From Zingiber officinale (Eukaryota; Streptophyta; Magnoliopsida; Zingiberales; Zingiberaceae): DNA of 64,000 bases. The stretch covers positions 66,852,631 through 66,916,630 of the forward strand of contig NC_055993.1 in NCBI RefSeq assembly GCF_018446385.1, given 5' to 3'. The position numbers and the translations under genes were made by a program. The notes below the pieces were generated by a model that did no database searches, had not been told where the DNA came from, and was given only the letters and a program-made list of their open reading frames with translations. Within the stretch, counting starts at the first letter, position 1. Every line of letters begins with the position of its first letter. Positions 1 to 11,302 of this stretch are shown here, in pieces.

Positions 1-2353
1 AAGCTGCAGTAATGAGGAGAAGTAAATATGCTTGAGCAGAAGTTGAGAAGTTAATATCTATAATTTTATAGAAGAAAGTGTTGATGATTGAATTGCTATT
101 GCTGTTAAGGAAATTTGATACAAAACATAAATACAAAACTGAAACTGGAAACCAATTCTACAATTTGGGTTTTGCAATTTGTAATCATAGCAGGGTTAAT
201 TTAAAATTTGATTGGAATTTCTGGATTTCTGAATGGACTGATTGAGTAGAGCAAGACTTAAAAGTTGTGAGGAGTTGTTGAAAATTTAAAAATGTGGAAT
301 TTTGTACAATCTGCAAATACGTAATGTGGAACTAAGTGTCATTTCCTGGAACTAGAAGCTGAATCTGTTTCTCAACTTGAAACTGGATACTGCAACAACT
401 GGAATTATAGCAGTTAGATTTCAATGCACATAATCAAGATTGAGTGGAAAATTTGTATGATCATCTTAGGCTTTGACACTTCTACAATTTCCTTGAAGCT
501 GAATTCAGTTATTTCCCTTGCTGTTTCTGAAGATTGCAGAATTCAAAATGTAATGGCATATCTAGAATTTTGAAATTGGATGTGGAATGCTGGATATGGA
601 ATCAGAGCCTAGCATTGTGCCAACTTTTAATGTTGGTTATGAACAGCAACAATTCGAAGTCCGACTCATAACTCTCTATTAACCATGCTGAGATTACTTT
701 GAATTCCAGTTGAGTTGTTACCTTGGAGGACTGCAGATTTCTGATAAAAGAGAAAATCAGAATACTTGAAGTTCTTGAATCTGAGTTAGCTGTGATGCAT
801 ATTTGAAGAGCATGCTTTCAGAATAAGGTTGTTAGAAGATCAGAGGTTTGACAAAAGAAGCAACAAAATGTTACTTATTGCATCAGGTGCAAAAATCAAT
901 CAATGAAATGTGGAAAAATGTGTATCAACAGAAAGTGTTGTGTGCCAATTGCAATCTGTGGTGTGCTTAATTCTTTGTGCAACTTTCTGAACATGACATA
1001 ACTAAAGTAAACTTATTATCTTTTCATTGGCAGATGACTTCCAGAATTACCAAAATTTGAATTCTCCATGATACAAGTTGCAACTACCTTAACTTTCAGT
1101 TCTGAAACTTAATTCAAGAATGAACTTCAAGTTATTTCAATACTTGAATTCATTTGAATTGAATTCTTGAGGCCAAAACTTGGAATCTGAATTTCAGAGA
1201 AGCTGTTTCTTGAAGTTGAGTTACTGAACTTGGGATGTTATTGCTGATAAAGCCTTGGAACTATTGGAACTATCTGATGTTTGCAAAAGAAACTGCAATG
1301 TGGGAAACAAAGAAAAATAAAAAAAATTTGTTCAGAGCCAAATTGGAAACTTGTTTTCAGACTTTTGGAGAAGCAAATACCATAATCTGTTCAACTCAAA
1401 ATTACATAAACTCGTATATGCAGATTTTCTTCATAAATCAACATTGCCTATAGTACCAATTTCTCTCTTCGCTGAACAGATTAATTCGGTATCTTTTAAG
1501 CCAGCAGATCAGAATTTGATTCTCTGATTTAAGCAGCTTAAATTCTTGTAGCTAGAGTTGACGTTGTAAATTGGTGAAGTTGCTAGACACTTTAACTATC
1601 CTTATCACTTACATTTCGTATGCTGAAAGAAATTAAAGAGGAATTTCTGAGTTGCTGCATGTGTGCCAAACATTCAAGCCATTTCTAACCAGAAACAGTT
1701 TGAATCTTTTCTCATATCAAGTTTGTGTTAAATGGTGCCTTATTTCAAACTAAATTCTTTGTGATTTTTGCTGAAGTGACTTTGAAACTTTAATTCTGTC
1801 TTTAGCTGCAGATTTTAAAAACCAGCCTTAGATTCTGTAATTGTGGAAATTTCAAAATATGAGTTCTATTTTATACCAGTGCAACATGTATGCATTTTCA
1901 AGCTGTTTAGGAGAGCTGGAAATTTTGTTATAAGCAGATGAAATGTGGCAAGATCTGCAAAAACTAGAACTTACAAGAAGCTACAGAAATGGAAATGGTC
2001 TGTAATTCTAATCAGTTTATATGCAAAAGCTTACTGAAGTTCTTGATTAGCAACTGATTTCTGGAACTTATCTTGGAAACTAAAAACAAGGACTTGATTT
2101 TAGTGAAACATTGAGCAAAGATTATTGAGTTGTCTTAACAGATGCTGCTGTAGGTGATCAATGAAGCTAATATTTATGAGTATAGAAGAAGAGAAGTTAA
2201 CAGCAGGGAATGTTCAGATTGACAAAGAAATAGAGAAAGTAATAAAATCTGCAGAATGAATATAAAACAGTGATTAAAGTGTGTCAAGAATTGGAAAGCA
2301 TGATGTTTTGTATTGCCCGAGACGGTCAATATTTTAAGTGTGGGTGGTGTCCG
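1..2353. other. AT-rich non-coding DNA
   Basis: No convincing gene is visible on either strand. The longest open frame, at 1235-1453 (72 codons), has no recognisable motif and looks like chance. The text is rich in short words such as TTGAATT and TGGAAC, which resembles long retrotransposon non-coding DNA, but no LTR end, primer site or polypurine tract could be fixed. It stops at the left edge of the inverted LTR pair. Confidence 0.5.
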
Positions 2354-3179
2354 CCTTTTTGCATGTCACGAGGCGCTCCAAATTAATAAAGATTGAAACT
2401 CACATAAACTAAATGAAACACGTGTAGTAAGGAGTCCCAAGTCATATTTTTCCAAGGTTAACTAGTGAATGTGTGTTAATTCTAGAATTAATTCACAAAT
2501 AGACTTCTTACATCATCAAGTTAACAACAATTAAGCATCATTGAATCAAATGAGTTAATTAAACTACCTTCCATTCAAGTTCATAGAAATAAAACTTTCA
2601 AGCATTCTACATTCACATTCTCAGTAGCTTAAACTCACACTTAAGTTCTCATTGCAATTACAAGAACCGAAAATAACATTCTATTCTCTAACACAATCAA
2701 TTTCAACATTCAACTCATTAACCAAGACTTAAATTCAAAGTTTCAATCAAGAATATTAATAGAGGTAGACAATGAAAATGTTAAGTGACTCATTCTACAT
2801 TCAAACTTAAGCACAGTACCACAACTCCAATGTATAGAATGAAAGTTACTTAGCTAAATACCAATCTAAACAACTAGTGTTAATCAGAATTCCCAATTCA
2901 AAACAAACACTAGATTGCAAACTAGTTAGTTAGCTACAATTAGTTACATACATAAAATTCAGATTACAAACTAAGTAGCTTAGTGTGGTTGATATTGCAG
3001 AAATCTAAATCAAAACAGAATTGGCATTGCAAAAGGGATTCAAACAAATAGAAATAGCAAAGAAATAAATCAGATCTGAGGATCTGAGCTAGTTTGAGAA
3101 CAAACCAAGAGAAAACATAAAGAATAATAAACCCTAAACATTCCACAAACTAGAACCGAAGCTAAAACCTCAACAATCT

Positions 3180-3555
3180 GTTGGAAACAGAGTAACCTCT
3201 GGGAAACGCCCTTCGGGTGACCACCGACAACAAACCAAGCTTCCGACTAATGCCACCTTCCTATCACAGCCTCTGGAAAACATCCTTCGGGCTCACAGAT
3301 CAGTTGGCACTCACATACCACGAAGAACAGCAGCTCAACTCTGAAATTTGCTTCATCTGATCAACTGATCAGATTGGTTCGAATGCAGCAGACGAAGTGA
3401 AGATGGAATGAATTTCGGAGCTACTGGGAAACACCCTCGTCCTCCGATGGCTAATGAACATCGCAGAGCATGGGAAACACCCTCTGCCTGGATCGCGGAC
3501 GGGAATCAAAATCGAACTCGCGGACTGGGAAACACCCTCGCCCGCAATCTGTTCA
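3180..3555 (-). repeat. Hairpin series in the left LTR
   Basis: Five short inverted repeats lie in a row, each enclosing a variant of the same motif (plus strand TGGGAAACACCCTCG). Stems differ from one hairpin to the next but pair within each: GTAACC with GGTGAC near 3190, AGCC with GGCT near 3275, TCGGAG with CTCCGA near 3417-3450, GCAGAG with CTCTGC near 3463-3490, and GCGG with CCGC near 3520-3545. The first has one mismatch. Function is unknown. The region lies downstream of the presumed promoter side of the LTR, so it could be part of the RNA leader. Confidence 0.6.
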
Positions 3556-5504
3556 CCGGGAGATGAACGCCGGTAGTTGGATGATCGCCAGCGATGAAGA
3601 AGGATTGCTCACAGATCTGAATGAGGGAATGGGAGGCTGCGGCGTCGCGGAAGAAGAATAGTGCAAATTGCGAACACGCCGAGATCAGTGTTCCTGTAGC
3701 TTCTCACGGGATTTAAACCCCTTCTCATCTGATCGGACGATCCAAAACAATCCGGGCCTTGATCAACGGCTGGATGAGGTCAGATCTAGATCAAAACTTC
3801 TGGATATTCATCAATGGACGAGATCTACTCCTCATTAGGTCAGATGGACCAGATGCTTGACGGATGGCTCAGATCTCTCCAATCTTTAATGGATGGTTCA
3901 TAACGCTCCAAGGTTTGATCGCCTCATTAAGCCCTTGATTTGAGTCCAAATGTGGTCTGATTTGATCGGGTTCATGACCCTTTTGATACCTACAAAATAA
4001 TAATCAAAGATTAGCATCAAATACCATGATAATTGGCTAAATTGCAATTAAGTCCAAATTCAAATGTAATTATGAAATATGATGTAAATGTGAGATTAAG
4101 CTATAAAAAGACCATTAAAAATGTGCATTATGAATCAAGATAATATAGCCAAAATCATGGTTATCAGTGGGGGAGGGAGTTCTTTTTCATAAATTGAGGT
4201 GAGATTGATTTAGCTTCTAAATGCTAAAATTGAAGTGCAAAAACAGTGTAGAAGAGAAGAGAAAATGGCAAATCAAGAATGTATCAAAGGTGAAGATAGA
4301 GTATCAAGATTTTTTGTTAGCCATCAAATTGAAGGAGAGGTTAGTTTGATATTTTGAATTGGTAATGGCAAATGGTATTCCTCTCTTTACACATCAAAAT
4401 GGTCAACTCATCAAGTATATTCCTCCAATACTTTCATCTTCTCATATTTTTCATTGAATACTTTTCTTTAGCCTATTTCATTCACTTTCATTGTTCTTTT
4501 TGATTCCATTTCAATTCTTGTTGATAAAATCTTTTTGATTCATGTATGCTATGTTCTATGGTGGTGGAGAAGTAAAAAATAAGCAAGCTTATGGTAGTGA
4601 AATGTTGTGAGTTGCATTGAGTGAGCTCCACTTATACACATGTTTGAGTGTGAGAGCTAGAATAGGTGAATACCTTGTGAGATTGCAACTTGCTTAATTT
4701 TTCAATTGGATTGAAACTACCATACCTACTGATTATTGTTTGGATTGTATTCATGATTGGTTGTGATCTTTAGATGGTCTTAGTTAAATTCTTTTACTAT
4801 CTTCTAGGTATTGCTAGGGAAATTGTGTGGAGATTATTTTTAGTTTTCTTGACTTGAACGGGACGTCCAAGATTAAGTGTGGGGGATTTGATAACCATGA
4901 TTTTTCTATATTATCTTGATTCATAATGCATGTTTTTAATGATATTTTCATAGCTTAAAGTCATATTTACTCTACATTTCATAATTTCATTCTATCTTGG
5001 ACTTAATTACAAATTAGCCTATTATCATGGTATTTGATGCTAATATTTGTTTATTATTTTGTAGGCATCAAAAGGGTCATGGACCCGATCAGATCAGGCC
5101 ATATTTGGGCTCAAATCAAGGGCTAATCAAGTCGATCAAGACTTGGAGTGTTTTGGACCATCCATTGAAGATCAGAGAGATCTGAGCCATCCGTCTAGGA
5201 TCTGGTCCATCCAAGCGACAAGGAAGCACATCACAACCATAGATGGAGATCCAAGGGTTTTGATTCAGATCTGAGTTCATCCAACCGTTGATCAAGCCCA
5301 GAAACAATCTGGACCATCCGATCAGATCTTAGGAGAGGTTTAAATCCTGCGAGAAGCTACAGTGTTGTTTGGGCTCGGTCGCAATTTTCTTCTACAGTGT
5401 ATTCATCTTCTTCACGCGATCCGAAGCTCCCGTTCTCCACTTCAGATCCAGATGTTAGCATTCTTCACCGTCGAGATTCCTGAGCTCCGGCGTTCATCGT
5501 CCGA

Positions 5505-5865
5505 GGGTACAGAGAGCGGCATAGGCGTTCCCAGTCCACAAGTTGATTTCTGATTCACATTCGGATCACAAGCGAGAGGCGTTCCCAGATCTGTGATCTT
5601 CATCAGTATCTGAGCTCAAGGGTGTTCCTAGAAGCTTCCGATCGCATTTCCGATTGCCACTCCACCAGCATCTCCAACCGATCTGATCAATCGGTTGAGT
5701 GAAGTAACTTCCAGATTCAACCTCTGTTTCTTCGTGCGTTATGGATTCCACTCGGGTGTGAGCTAGAAGGGCGTTCTCTGAGGCTATGAACATTCGGTTG
5801 GATTAGTTGGAAGCTCAAGATTCAAAGTCATTTGCCGAAGGGCGTTCTCAACGGCAATTATGTAG
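5505..5865 (+). repeat. Hairpin series in the right LTR
   Basis: This is the counterpart of the left-LTR series in the oppositely oriented copy. The shared core is AGGGCGTTCCCAG or close variants. Stems are GATCACA with TGTGATC around 5566-5600, GAGCT with AGCTT around 5610-5638, AGC with GCT around 5760-5790, and TTGCCG with CGGCAA around 5829-5856. A first member near 5517-5545 has only a weak stem. The stems are not the same as those at matching places in the other LTR, although the loop core is. Confidence 0.55.
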
Positions 5866-6817
5866 TGACAGCAGGGAGAAGAAGGTTTGCGGCAAGGATC
5901 TGTTGTGTGTGGAATGTTTAGGGTTTTAGTCTTCTTTATTCTTTCTCTTGGTTTGTTCTCAAACTAGCTCAGATCCTCAGATCTGATTTATTTCTTTGCT
6001 ATTTCAATTTGTTTGAATCTCTTTTGCAATGCCAATTCTGCTTTCTTGCTTGCAATTCTAACTTTGTTGAATTTATGCAATCCAATCCAACATTCAGCTT
6101 CTTTAGATGTTTACAATTTTGTTTCGATTACTAAGCTTAGCTAACTTCTGCCATCATATCCTTGATTTAAATTGTTAGATTAGTTTGTAATTCTGTTCTA
6201 TTTTGAATCAGAAGTTAGGATTGACACAAGTTTGTTTAGTTAGGTTTTGGTTATTTACTAGCTTATCTTTGTTCTCTGAATTGGACTTGAGGTTACTGAG
6301 ATCTTGTTTAAGTGTTGAATACTTGCCTTAAGTTTTTTATTGTTACTTCTATTCAATATTAATTTGTTTGAGCTTGATTGTTGGAGTTGGTTATGGATAT
6401 GAAATGGATGCTGTTCGAGTTGTATGAGTTTGTTTGGTAATTGAATTTAATTGTTACTTGATTGAGAATGGAAGATACAGTAGTTGAATAATTTGATTCA
6501 ATGTTGCATAAGAAACAGAATTTAGTTGATATTCACTTGAAGGAAATTCAATTTAAATCAATTCTATAACGCACATGCATCTACTAGTTATCCTTGGAAA
6601 AATATGACTTGGGACTCCTTACTACACGTGTTATTTTAGTTAATGTGAGTTTCCAATCTTTATCAATTTGGGGTGCCTCGTGACATGCAAAAAGGTTGAC
6701 ATTTAATGCACTATTTTCTTCTACCCACCAAGTGGTTGTACTCATACCTTTTGCTTTTCCCTTGACTTTTATGTTAGCAGATAGAAGAGGTGTTGTGTTG
6801 CCACTACAAGAAAAAAG

Positions 6818-7135
6818 CTAATAGACAACGCTTTTAAAGCGTTGTCTTTGTGTCTGAAAAAGCGTTGTTAAAGGCACTGTTGTTAAAAGTCTGCTCAACG
6901 ACAACGCTTTTAAAGCGTTGTCGTTTATAGCAAAGACAACGCTTTTTGCAACGCTTTAAAAGCGTTGTCGGTTTTTGCAAAGACAACACATAAAAAACGT
7001 TGTCTTTTTTAAAGACAACGCATAAAAAGTGTTGTCTTTTTAAAGACAACATAGAAAAAACGTTGTCTTTTTTTAGCAAAGACATCACTTTCACAATGTA
7101 TAAAAAAGCGTTGTCTTTCTTAGCAAAGGACAAGA
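6818..7135. repeat. Left subterminal repeats of the gene-carrying CACTA element
   Basis: About ten copies of AGACAACGCTTTT occur in alternating orientation, many as adjacent pairs forming short palindromes around an AT centre. They match the right-end array at 10755-10985. In the En/Spm family such subterminal motifs bind the TNPA-type protein. That role is inferred here. An open frame across this array is only a product of the repeats. Confidence 0.85.
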
Positions 7136-7432
7136 GGTTTTAAACTATTATCTTTTAATACCAAAGACAAATAATAAATAAATGAAAACGAATCTACTTC
7201 AATCAACAACATATTATTAAATAAACAACCAAGATAAATGTACAAATTATCATTCTTACACTTCTATAATAAACATAATTACTTGCATACAAAGAAATTT
7301 TAATTAGAAGGCACTCAAAACTACTTCTATCGACTACATCTTATTGCATGAACTTAAAGGATCTTGATAAATGCTACTTATCCTCTTGACTTAAATGTTC
7401 TTTAATCATTGAGTTTAACCATCTTCTCGCTT

Positions 7433-7530
7433 AAAGCTTTCTTGATAGTTCTTCGTTGAAGTACTTCTCAGTCACACCCCTGAGGTTCGGATGCAGTGCC
7501 ACATAACATATAGTTGTTGCTTTTGATGTC
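7433..7530 (-). pseudogene. TIC32-like short-chain dehydrogenase C-terminal fragment
   Basis: The minus strand encodes KATTICYVALHPNLRGV followed by TEKYFNEELSRKL. This matches the C-terminal part of plant short-chain dehydrogenases of the TIC32/retinol dehydrogenase-like group, which usually read GAATTCYVALHP, then KGVSGKYF. The catalytic Tyr-Lys region and the Rossmann fold are absent, so the piece cannot be an enzyme. It joins the E2F-derived segment directly near 7525. No start or stop belongs to it. I take it as a captured fragment inside the CACTA element. Family assignment is from memory of the motif. Confidence 0.6.
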
Positions 7531-7632
7531 ATCTTTGGTCAGGTAAAGCGGCCTGAAATTTTACAAGTACATATAGTTGTTGCTTTTGATGTCATCTTTG
7601 GTCAGGTAAAGCGACCTGAAATTTTACAAGTA
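7507..7632. repeat. 63-bp tandem duplication over the E2F exon
   Basis: The 63-bp unit at 7507-7569 is repeated at once at 7570-7632 with about one base changed. On the minus strand each copy includes an intron 3' end and the exon reading LYLTKDDIKS. The right-hand copy may be the original exon of the captured E2F fragment, and the left-hand copy leads into the dehydrogenase fragment. Confidence 0.85.
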
Positions 7633-8372
7633 ACAGAACATTTTTTTCATTTGTAGATGTTAGCAACATATGTGGGCAAATGCAAGAAAAAAATAACATA
7701 CTTTTGATTACTTTCTTCTTCAGTGAACACACTCATACTTTCTTGCATTTTGCTTTAAAACTAGAACATTTCTGCACACTATGCATATTATAGCATGTTA
7801 GGCATCAGTAGATAGAAGCTACATTTAGTATTGGAACCAAACCTGATGCACTCATCCAACTGGCATTCTTACGAGACTAGGTTTTCAACTTCTGTTTAAA
7901 GGGATGAAAATATTAAGCAAACTTTGATGATCTTGTATATCAACAAAAAATTTAACAGCAACTTACTCAAAACATGAAGATTTAAAATGGGTTTATTTGA
8001 TTTTGCCAAGAAAGCAATGATGAGTCATACCTGCAGCATTGGCATAAATCCTATCCCTTCAAGCACATTAGTGATGCCATAAATCTGCCTCTTTTGCACC
8101 TACATGTAAAATTCTAATTATGTATAAAAGAAGAAGAATTATGCAAACAACATATACTTCACCTCAAGTGTTTCTGCAGCTTTATTCAAGTCAAGAGTGT
8201 CATCTTGTGCATGTTTAAGTAGATTGATAAATCGTTTGGTAAAGAGCCCTGATGGTGAAGTTAGATGATGATGAAAAAGAATTCCCAGTGATAAAGAAAA
8301 CTTGACTTTTTTTTATGAAAGTGAGATAAATCAATCACCTAAAGAGCTATCATATCGGCAACTACCAACAAG
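7524..8372 (-). pseudogene. Captured E2F transcription factor fragment with introns
   Basis: Read on the minus strand, successive exon-like blocks match plant E2F proteins in order: CRYDSSL (about 8341-8372), GLFTKRFINLLKHAQ to AETLE (about 8165-8253), VQKRQIYGITNVLEGIG (about 8033-8101), VENLVS and QLDECIR (about 7843-7890), KMQESMSV to EEESNQK (about 7700-7757), and LYLTKDDIKS (7585-7616, and again at 7524-7553). The blocks span the winged-helix DNA-binding domain and the start of the dimerisation/marked-box part. They are separated by introns with GT and AG borders, so the copy came from genomic DNA. Decay is visible: the usual RRIYDITNV is RQIYGITNV, a TAA sits in the VENLVS block, and the expected KNRIRWKG block was not found. 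It is not expected to make a working factor. Confidence 0.85.
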
Positions 8373-10331
8373 AGAATCAAGAATCATATATATGTTGGAT
8401 GGTGACCAAAATATGATATCATCATGACTATAGCACTAATTTTTGCATGATTAGCGAGATTATTTTCATGATTAGTGGTAAATGGAAAATTAGATACAGA
8501 ATACTAATTCAAGATTCTCTATCATTTTCATTGACCATTTTATAAGACATGGAGATTGCTACTCAAACATTGCAGCAAAATGTTAAGCTAACTCATGCGA
8601 AATAGTACCCCTGGAGTTAATTTGTTCCAGTTTACTACATGGAAGTAAACTAAAGAATTCCAAAAGTCTACTTTGAAAAATTCATCTATAAATAAGTATT
8701 TTTTTAATTGAATTTAAAAAAAATATGATATCAATAGGACTTATGGACTAGTTCAGCAGGGGATTAGGATTTAGGTCCAATTGAAAAACTTGATGGGGTA
8801 TGGCTGAGTCACTTGACAATGACTAGATTTATTACGCTTTGCCACCTAACTAACAAAACTCTTTATATTGAATTTAAACTACTCATAAATAAAATAATTA
8901 ATGGTCAATCAATGATCCAATTAATATTGATTTATTGAGTTAGTAGTCATCAGATTGGTGGTCATACCTGGCATTGAGAAAATCACTGCTGAACAACATG
9001 TTGCATCTTAAGAAACAAATTGCAAATTTGCAAGCAAGAAAGCAGTCAACCAAAAGCTGTCACAAACAAAATAAAGTTTCTGTCATCTTGAGAATGTGTC
9101 ATATTAGATTACTACAAAGTCCATCTTAATTTGATAAACGATGAGTTGTATAAAATTTCAAGTCCAATGAATGTATCAACAACTATAGCATTATTGAGCT
9201 GCATAAATTTGCCTAACAGCCTAATAAAATAATGCAACTTCCATAAACATCTCTTGGCTCTTGTTAATCCCATGGTCTAACCAGATTTTCATATATAATC
9301 ATACCCTTACAGGAATGATTCCTCTGCATCCACATCACTATTGAACACTCTTATATGGAGGATAAAAGAGGAGATGTGAATTTATGGATACTGAATGCTT
9401 TAGTAGGTGTAATTGCTAAAGCAATTGTGGTTCATGAACTCATTTCATAATATCAAATAATTCATGCTGCATGCCACCATCATAATCAGAAAATTAAAAA
9501 AATAAGTTTTTACTAAATTTACAGTTGTGGGCAACAAAAGTACTTAGCTTCATCTTACTGCTCTTGGACACCTTGGATCTGCTATATCCAGCTTTTGTAG
9601 ATCCTTGGATCTGCTATATTTTTTGACTCATTTTTATGTCCAGCTTTCATATACTGTCATTGTAGATCCATGTTTGATGATTAATATTTTGATGCTCTCA
9701 ATTCAACTACATTAAGAAAGCCCATGAGTCAATTTAGAGTGCAAGTCTGCAAACACATATAAGACAAATATTTAGCATGCAAAACGAGTAATAGATACTT
9801 CTACATTTCATCAAGACCCAATAAGCACTCAATAAGAGCAGGTTAAGGAATCAAAGAAATTTCCTATTGGCCTTGTTTCAACCCTAGACAATTTATCATA
9901 ATTTTGTAAAATATCTAGAGACGCATTTACTTCACCATTCATTGGTGAATTGAGGGAAACATTGATATTTCCTGTAGTTTTCCTTAGCAGCGTCAACCTT
10001 TACAAACTCAACCAAATTATGACTTTAGTTCTATTAAAAGTAAGACAGGAAAAAAAATTGTGTATCAAAGATACTACGTAGCACATTCAAAATTGGGAAT
10101 ACCATGGATCCTAAAGTTAGAATGAAAGCTGCCATAGAAATCTGTACATCGCTAGCAGCAAGCAGCAACACTCGCGAGCGGCAGGCAACAGCGCACACGA
10201 GGCTACAAGCGGCAGGCAGCAACACTCGCGATCCCGTGAACTGCAAAGCTCGCGAGGACGCGAGCTTTCGAGGCTGCGATGGCACCGCTGGCGAGAAAAT
10301 TTCAGACAATTGGAAAATGAGATTAGGGTTC

Positions 10332-10605
10332 TCTCGGTGGTGGCACCAATGAGAATAATGGAACCATCTTCGATGGCAGGGAGGAAGGAGTCTTACTGGA
10401 ACTTGGAGAACCGATGGATCTCATCGACAAAGAGTACAGTGCGACTGCCATGGGATCAGGCACGGCCGGCGCCGTCGATAGCCTCACGAAGCTCTCATAC
10501 GCCAGAGGAAATGACAGAGAGGGTGACGAAGAAGGCGTATAGAGAGGCGAGGAGAGTTGAGGAGAGGGCCGAGCGATAGTGATCTTCCCAGATCCGTGCG
10601 AACCC
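10332..10605 (-). pseudogene. Captured WRNIP1/RarA (MgsA) AAA+ ATPase fragment
   Basis: The minus strand carries a decayed Walker A block, GSHGSGKITIAR (near 10575-10602). Next comes FVTLSVISSGV with ELREAIDGAGR, then the Walker B stretch TVLFVDEIHRFSKFQ and DSFLPAIEDGS, then IILIGATTE. The order and wording match WRNIP1/MgsA/RarA, the replication-associated AAA+ ATPase, whose usual Walker B stretch is VLFVDEVHRFNKSQQ. Several stops (for example TAA after SKFQ) and small frame changes are present, and the gene is cut after the GATTE motif. It lies close to the right end of the CACTA element in the same orientation as the E2F piece. Confidence 0.85.
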
Positions 10606-10754
10606 TAGAGGAGATCCCGTCACAAAGTTGGACGAAGAGGGGAGTTTCGGGTGATAGGGGTTCGGGAGATAAGTGGGTGTCGAATTAAATCTAAAGTTTT
10701 TCTACCCTTTACTTGATCCAACGGTTCATATTAATCTAGATTTAGATGAGGGCT

Positions 10755-10985
10755 TGACAATAGACAACGCTTTTTAAAAATCGTTGTCATAGACACTAAA
10801 AAAATGCTTATAGACAACACTTTTTAAGAAGCGTTGTCTTTGATCCATAAAAATCACTAATAGACAACGGTTTTTAAAAACGTTGTTTATTAATAAGAAA
10901 ATAATGAAATAGACAACGCTTTTCACTAAAAGCGTTGTTAAAAAAAAAAGACAACGCTTTTTAAAAAAAACGTTGTCTTTTAAGT
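10755..10985. repeat. Right subterminal repeats of the gene-carrying CACTA element
   Basis: Several inverted pairs of GACAACGCTTTT and its complement are clustered just inside the right terminus, mirroring 6818-7135. The clear match between the two ends supports a single element rather than two fragments. Confidence 0.85.
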
Positions 10986-11302
10986 ATTGTAGAATCCCAA
11001 TTTTCTTGTAGTGTGCTCAGAGGTCCTGGCTGCTAGTCCCGCTCGAGTTGGATTTATGTTAAGTTGTTTCTTTTTATGGTTTCTATTGCTTATAGTTATA
11101 GTTCTTTCTGTTCTAGATTTTTTTTGAGGGTTTCACATGTACATGCATATATACACGCATTGTCATTTGTGACTTAGTGTTGTTATATTACATCGGTATT
11201 TCTTTTATGTTGGCTTGAATTGGTGTGATATCGATTATTTCACATATTGTCACTAGGGGGTATCGTCTGATTTGGTAGACAAGTATACCCTCGGGGCGTG
11301 AT

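Larger units (their letters stand above)
2354..6695. mobile_element. Head-to-head pair of related LTRs around a retroelement tail
   Basis: Two copies of one LTR family, each about 1.8 kb, lie in opposite orientation: 2354-4166 reads on the minus strand and 4889-6695 on the plus strand. Both start TGATAACCATGATTTT and can be followed in parallel to the shared outer end GACATGCAAAAAGG, with scattered differences. The centre (4167-4888) ends in a purine tract (AAGTGTGGGGGATT) directly before TGATAACC. This is the polypurine tract and 3' LTR start usual in Ty3/gypsy elements of the Athila/Tat kind. The centre is therefore the 3' interior tail of a plus-strand element, and the left arm is an inverted LTR where a direct 5' LTR would be expected. 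No protein-coding part survives. Old by eye, as the arms are clearly diverged. Family below Ty3 is uncertain. Confidence 0.72.
6802..11013. mobile_element. Non-autonomous CACTA element carrying host gene fragments
   Basis: The left end reads CACTACAAGAAAA and the right end TTTTCTTGTAGTG, a perfect 13-bp terminal inverted repeat. A 3-bp target duplication TGC flanks it (6799-6801 and 11014-11016). Both subterminal zones are packed with paired copies of ACAACGCTTTT. No transposase was recognised inside its 4.2 kb, so it should depend on enzyme supplied elsewhere. The interior instead holds pieces of three unrelated host genes, all on the minus strand (E2F, TIC32-like dehydrogenase, WRNIP1). This is transduplication of the kind called Pack-CACTA. 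The stretch 8380-10330 has no gene that I recognise. A short GC-rich repeat of the word CTCGCGAGTGTTGCTGC lies near 10150-10290. Confidence 0.93.
6696..11302. mobile_element. End of a Ty3-type LTR, split by a CACTA element
   Basis: Segments 6696-6801 and 11014-11302 join across the CACTA insertion. Together they match the end of the long LTR found again at 36247-37744, including the words TTCTTCTACCCAC, GTTAGCAGATAG, CTCAGAGGTCCTG and AAGTATACCCTCGG. In opposite orientation its edge reads like a gypsy LTR start, TGTCA then CGCCCCGAGGG. The rest of this copy is not present to the left, where the inverted LTR pair abuts. It is a non-coding fragment. Confidence 0.6.

Noticed and set aside
6834-7133. 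Open frame of 99 codons on the minus strand
   Set aside because: It lies wholly in the CACTA subterminal repeats, and its residues repeat with the DNA motif. It is not a gene.
10034-10352. Frames near the E2F/WRNIP1 pieces on both strands
   Set aside because: They are short and overlapping, built partly on the repeated CTCGCGAG words. No family match could be recognised.
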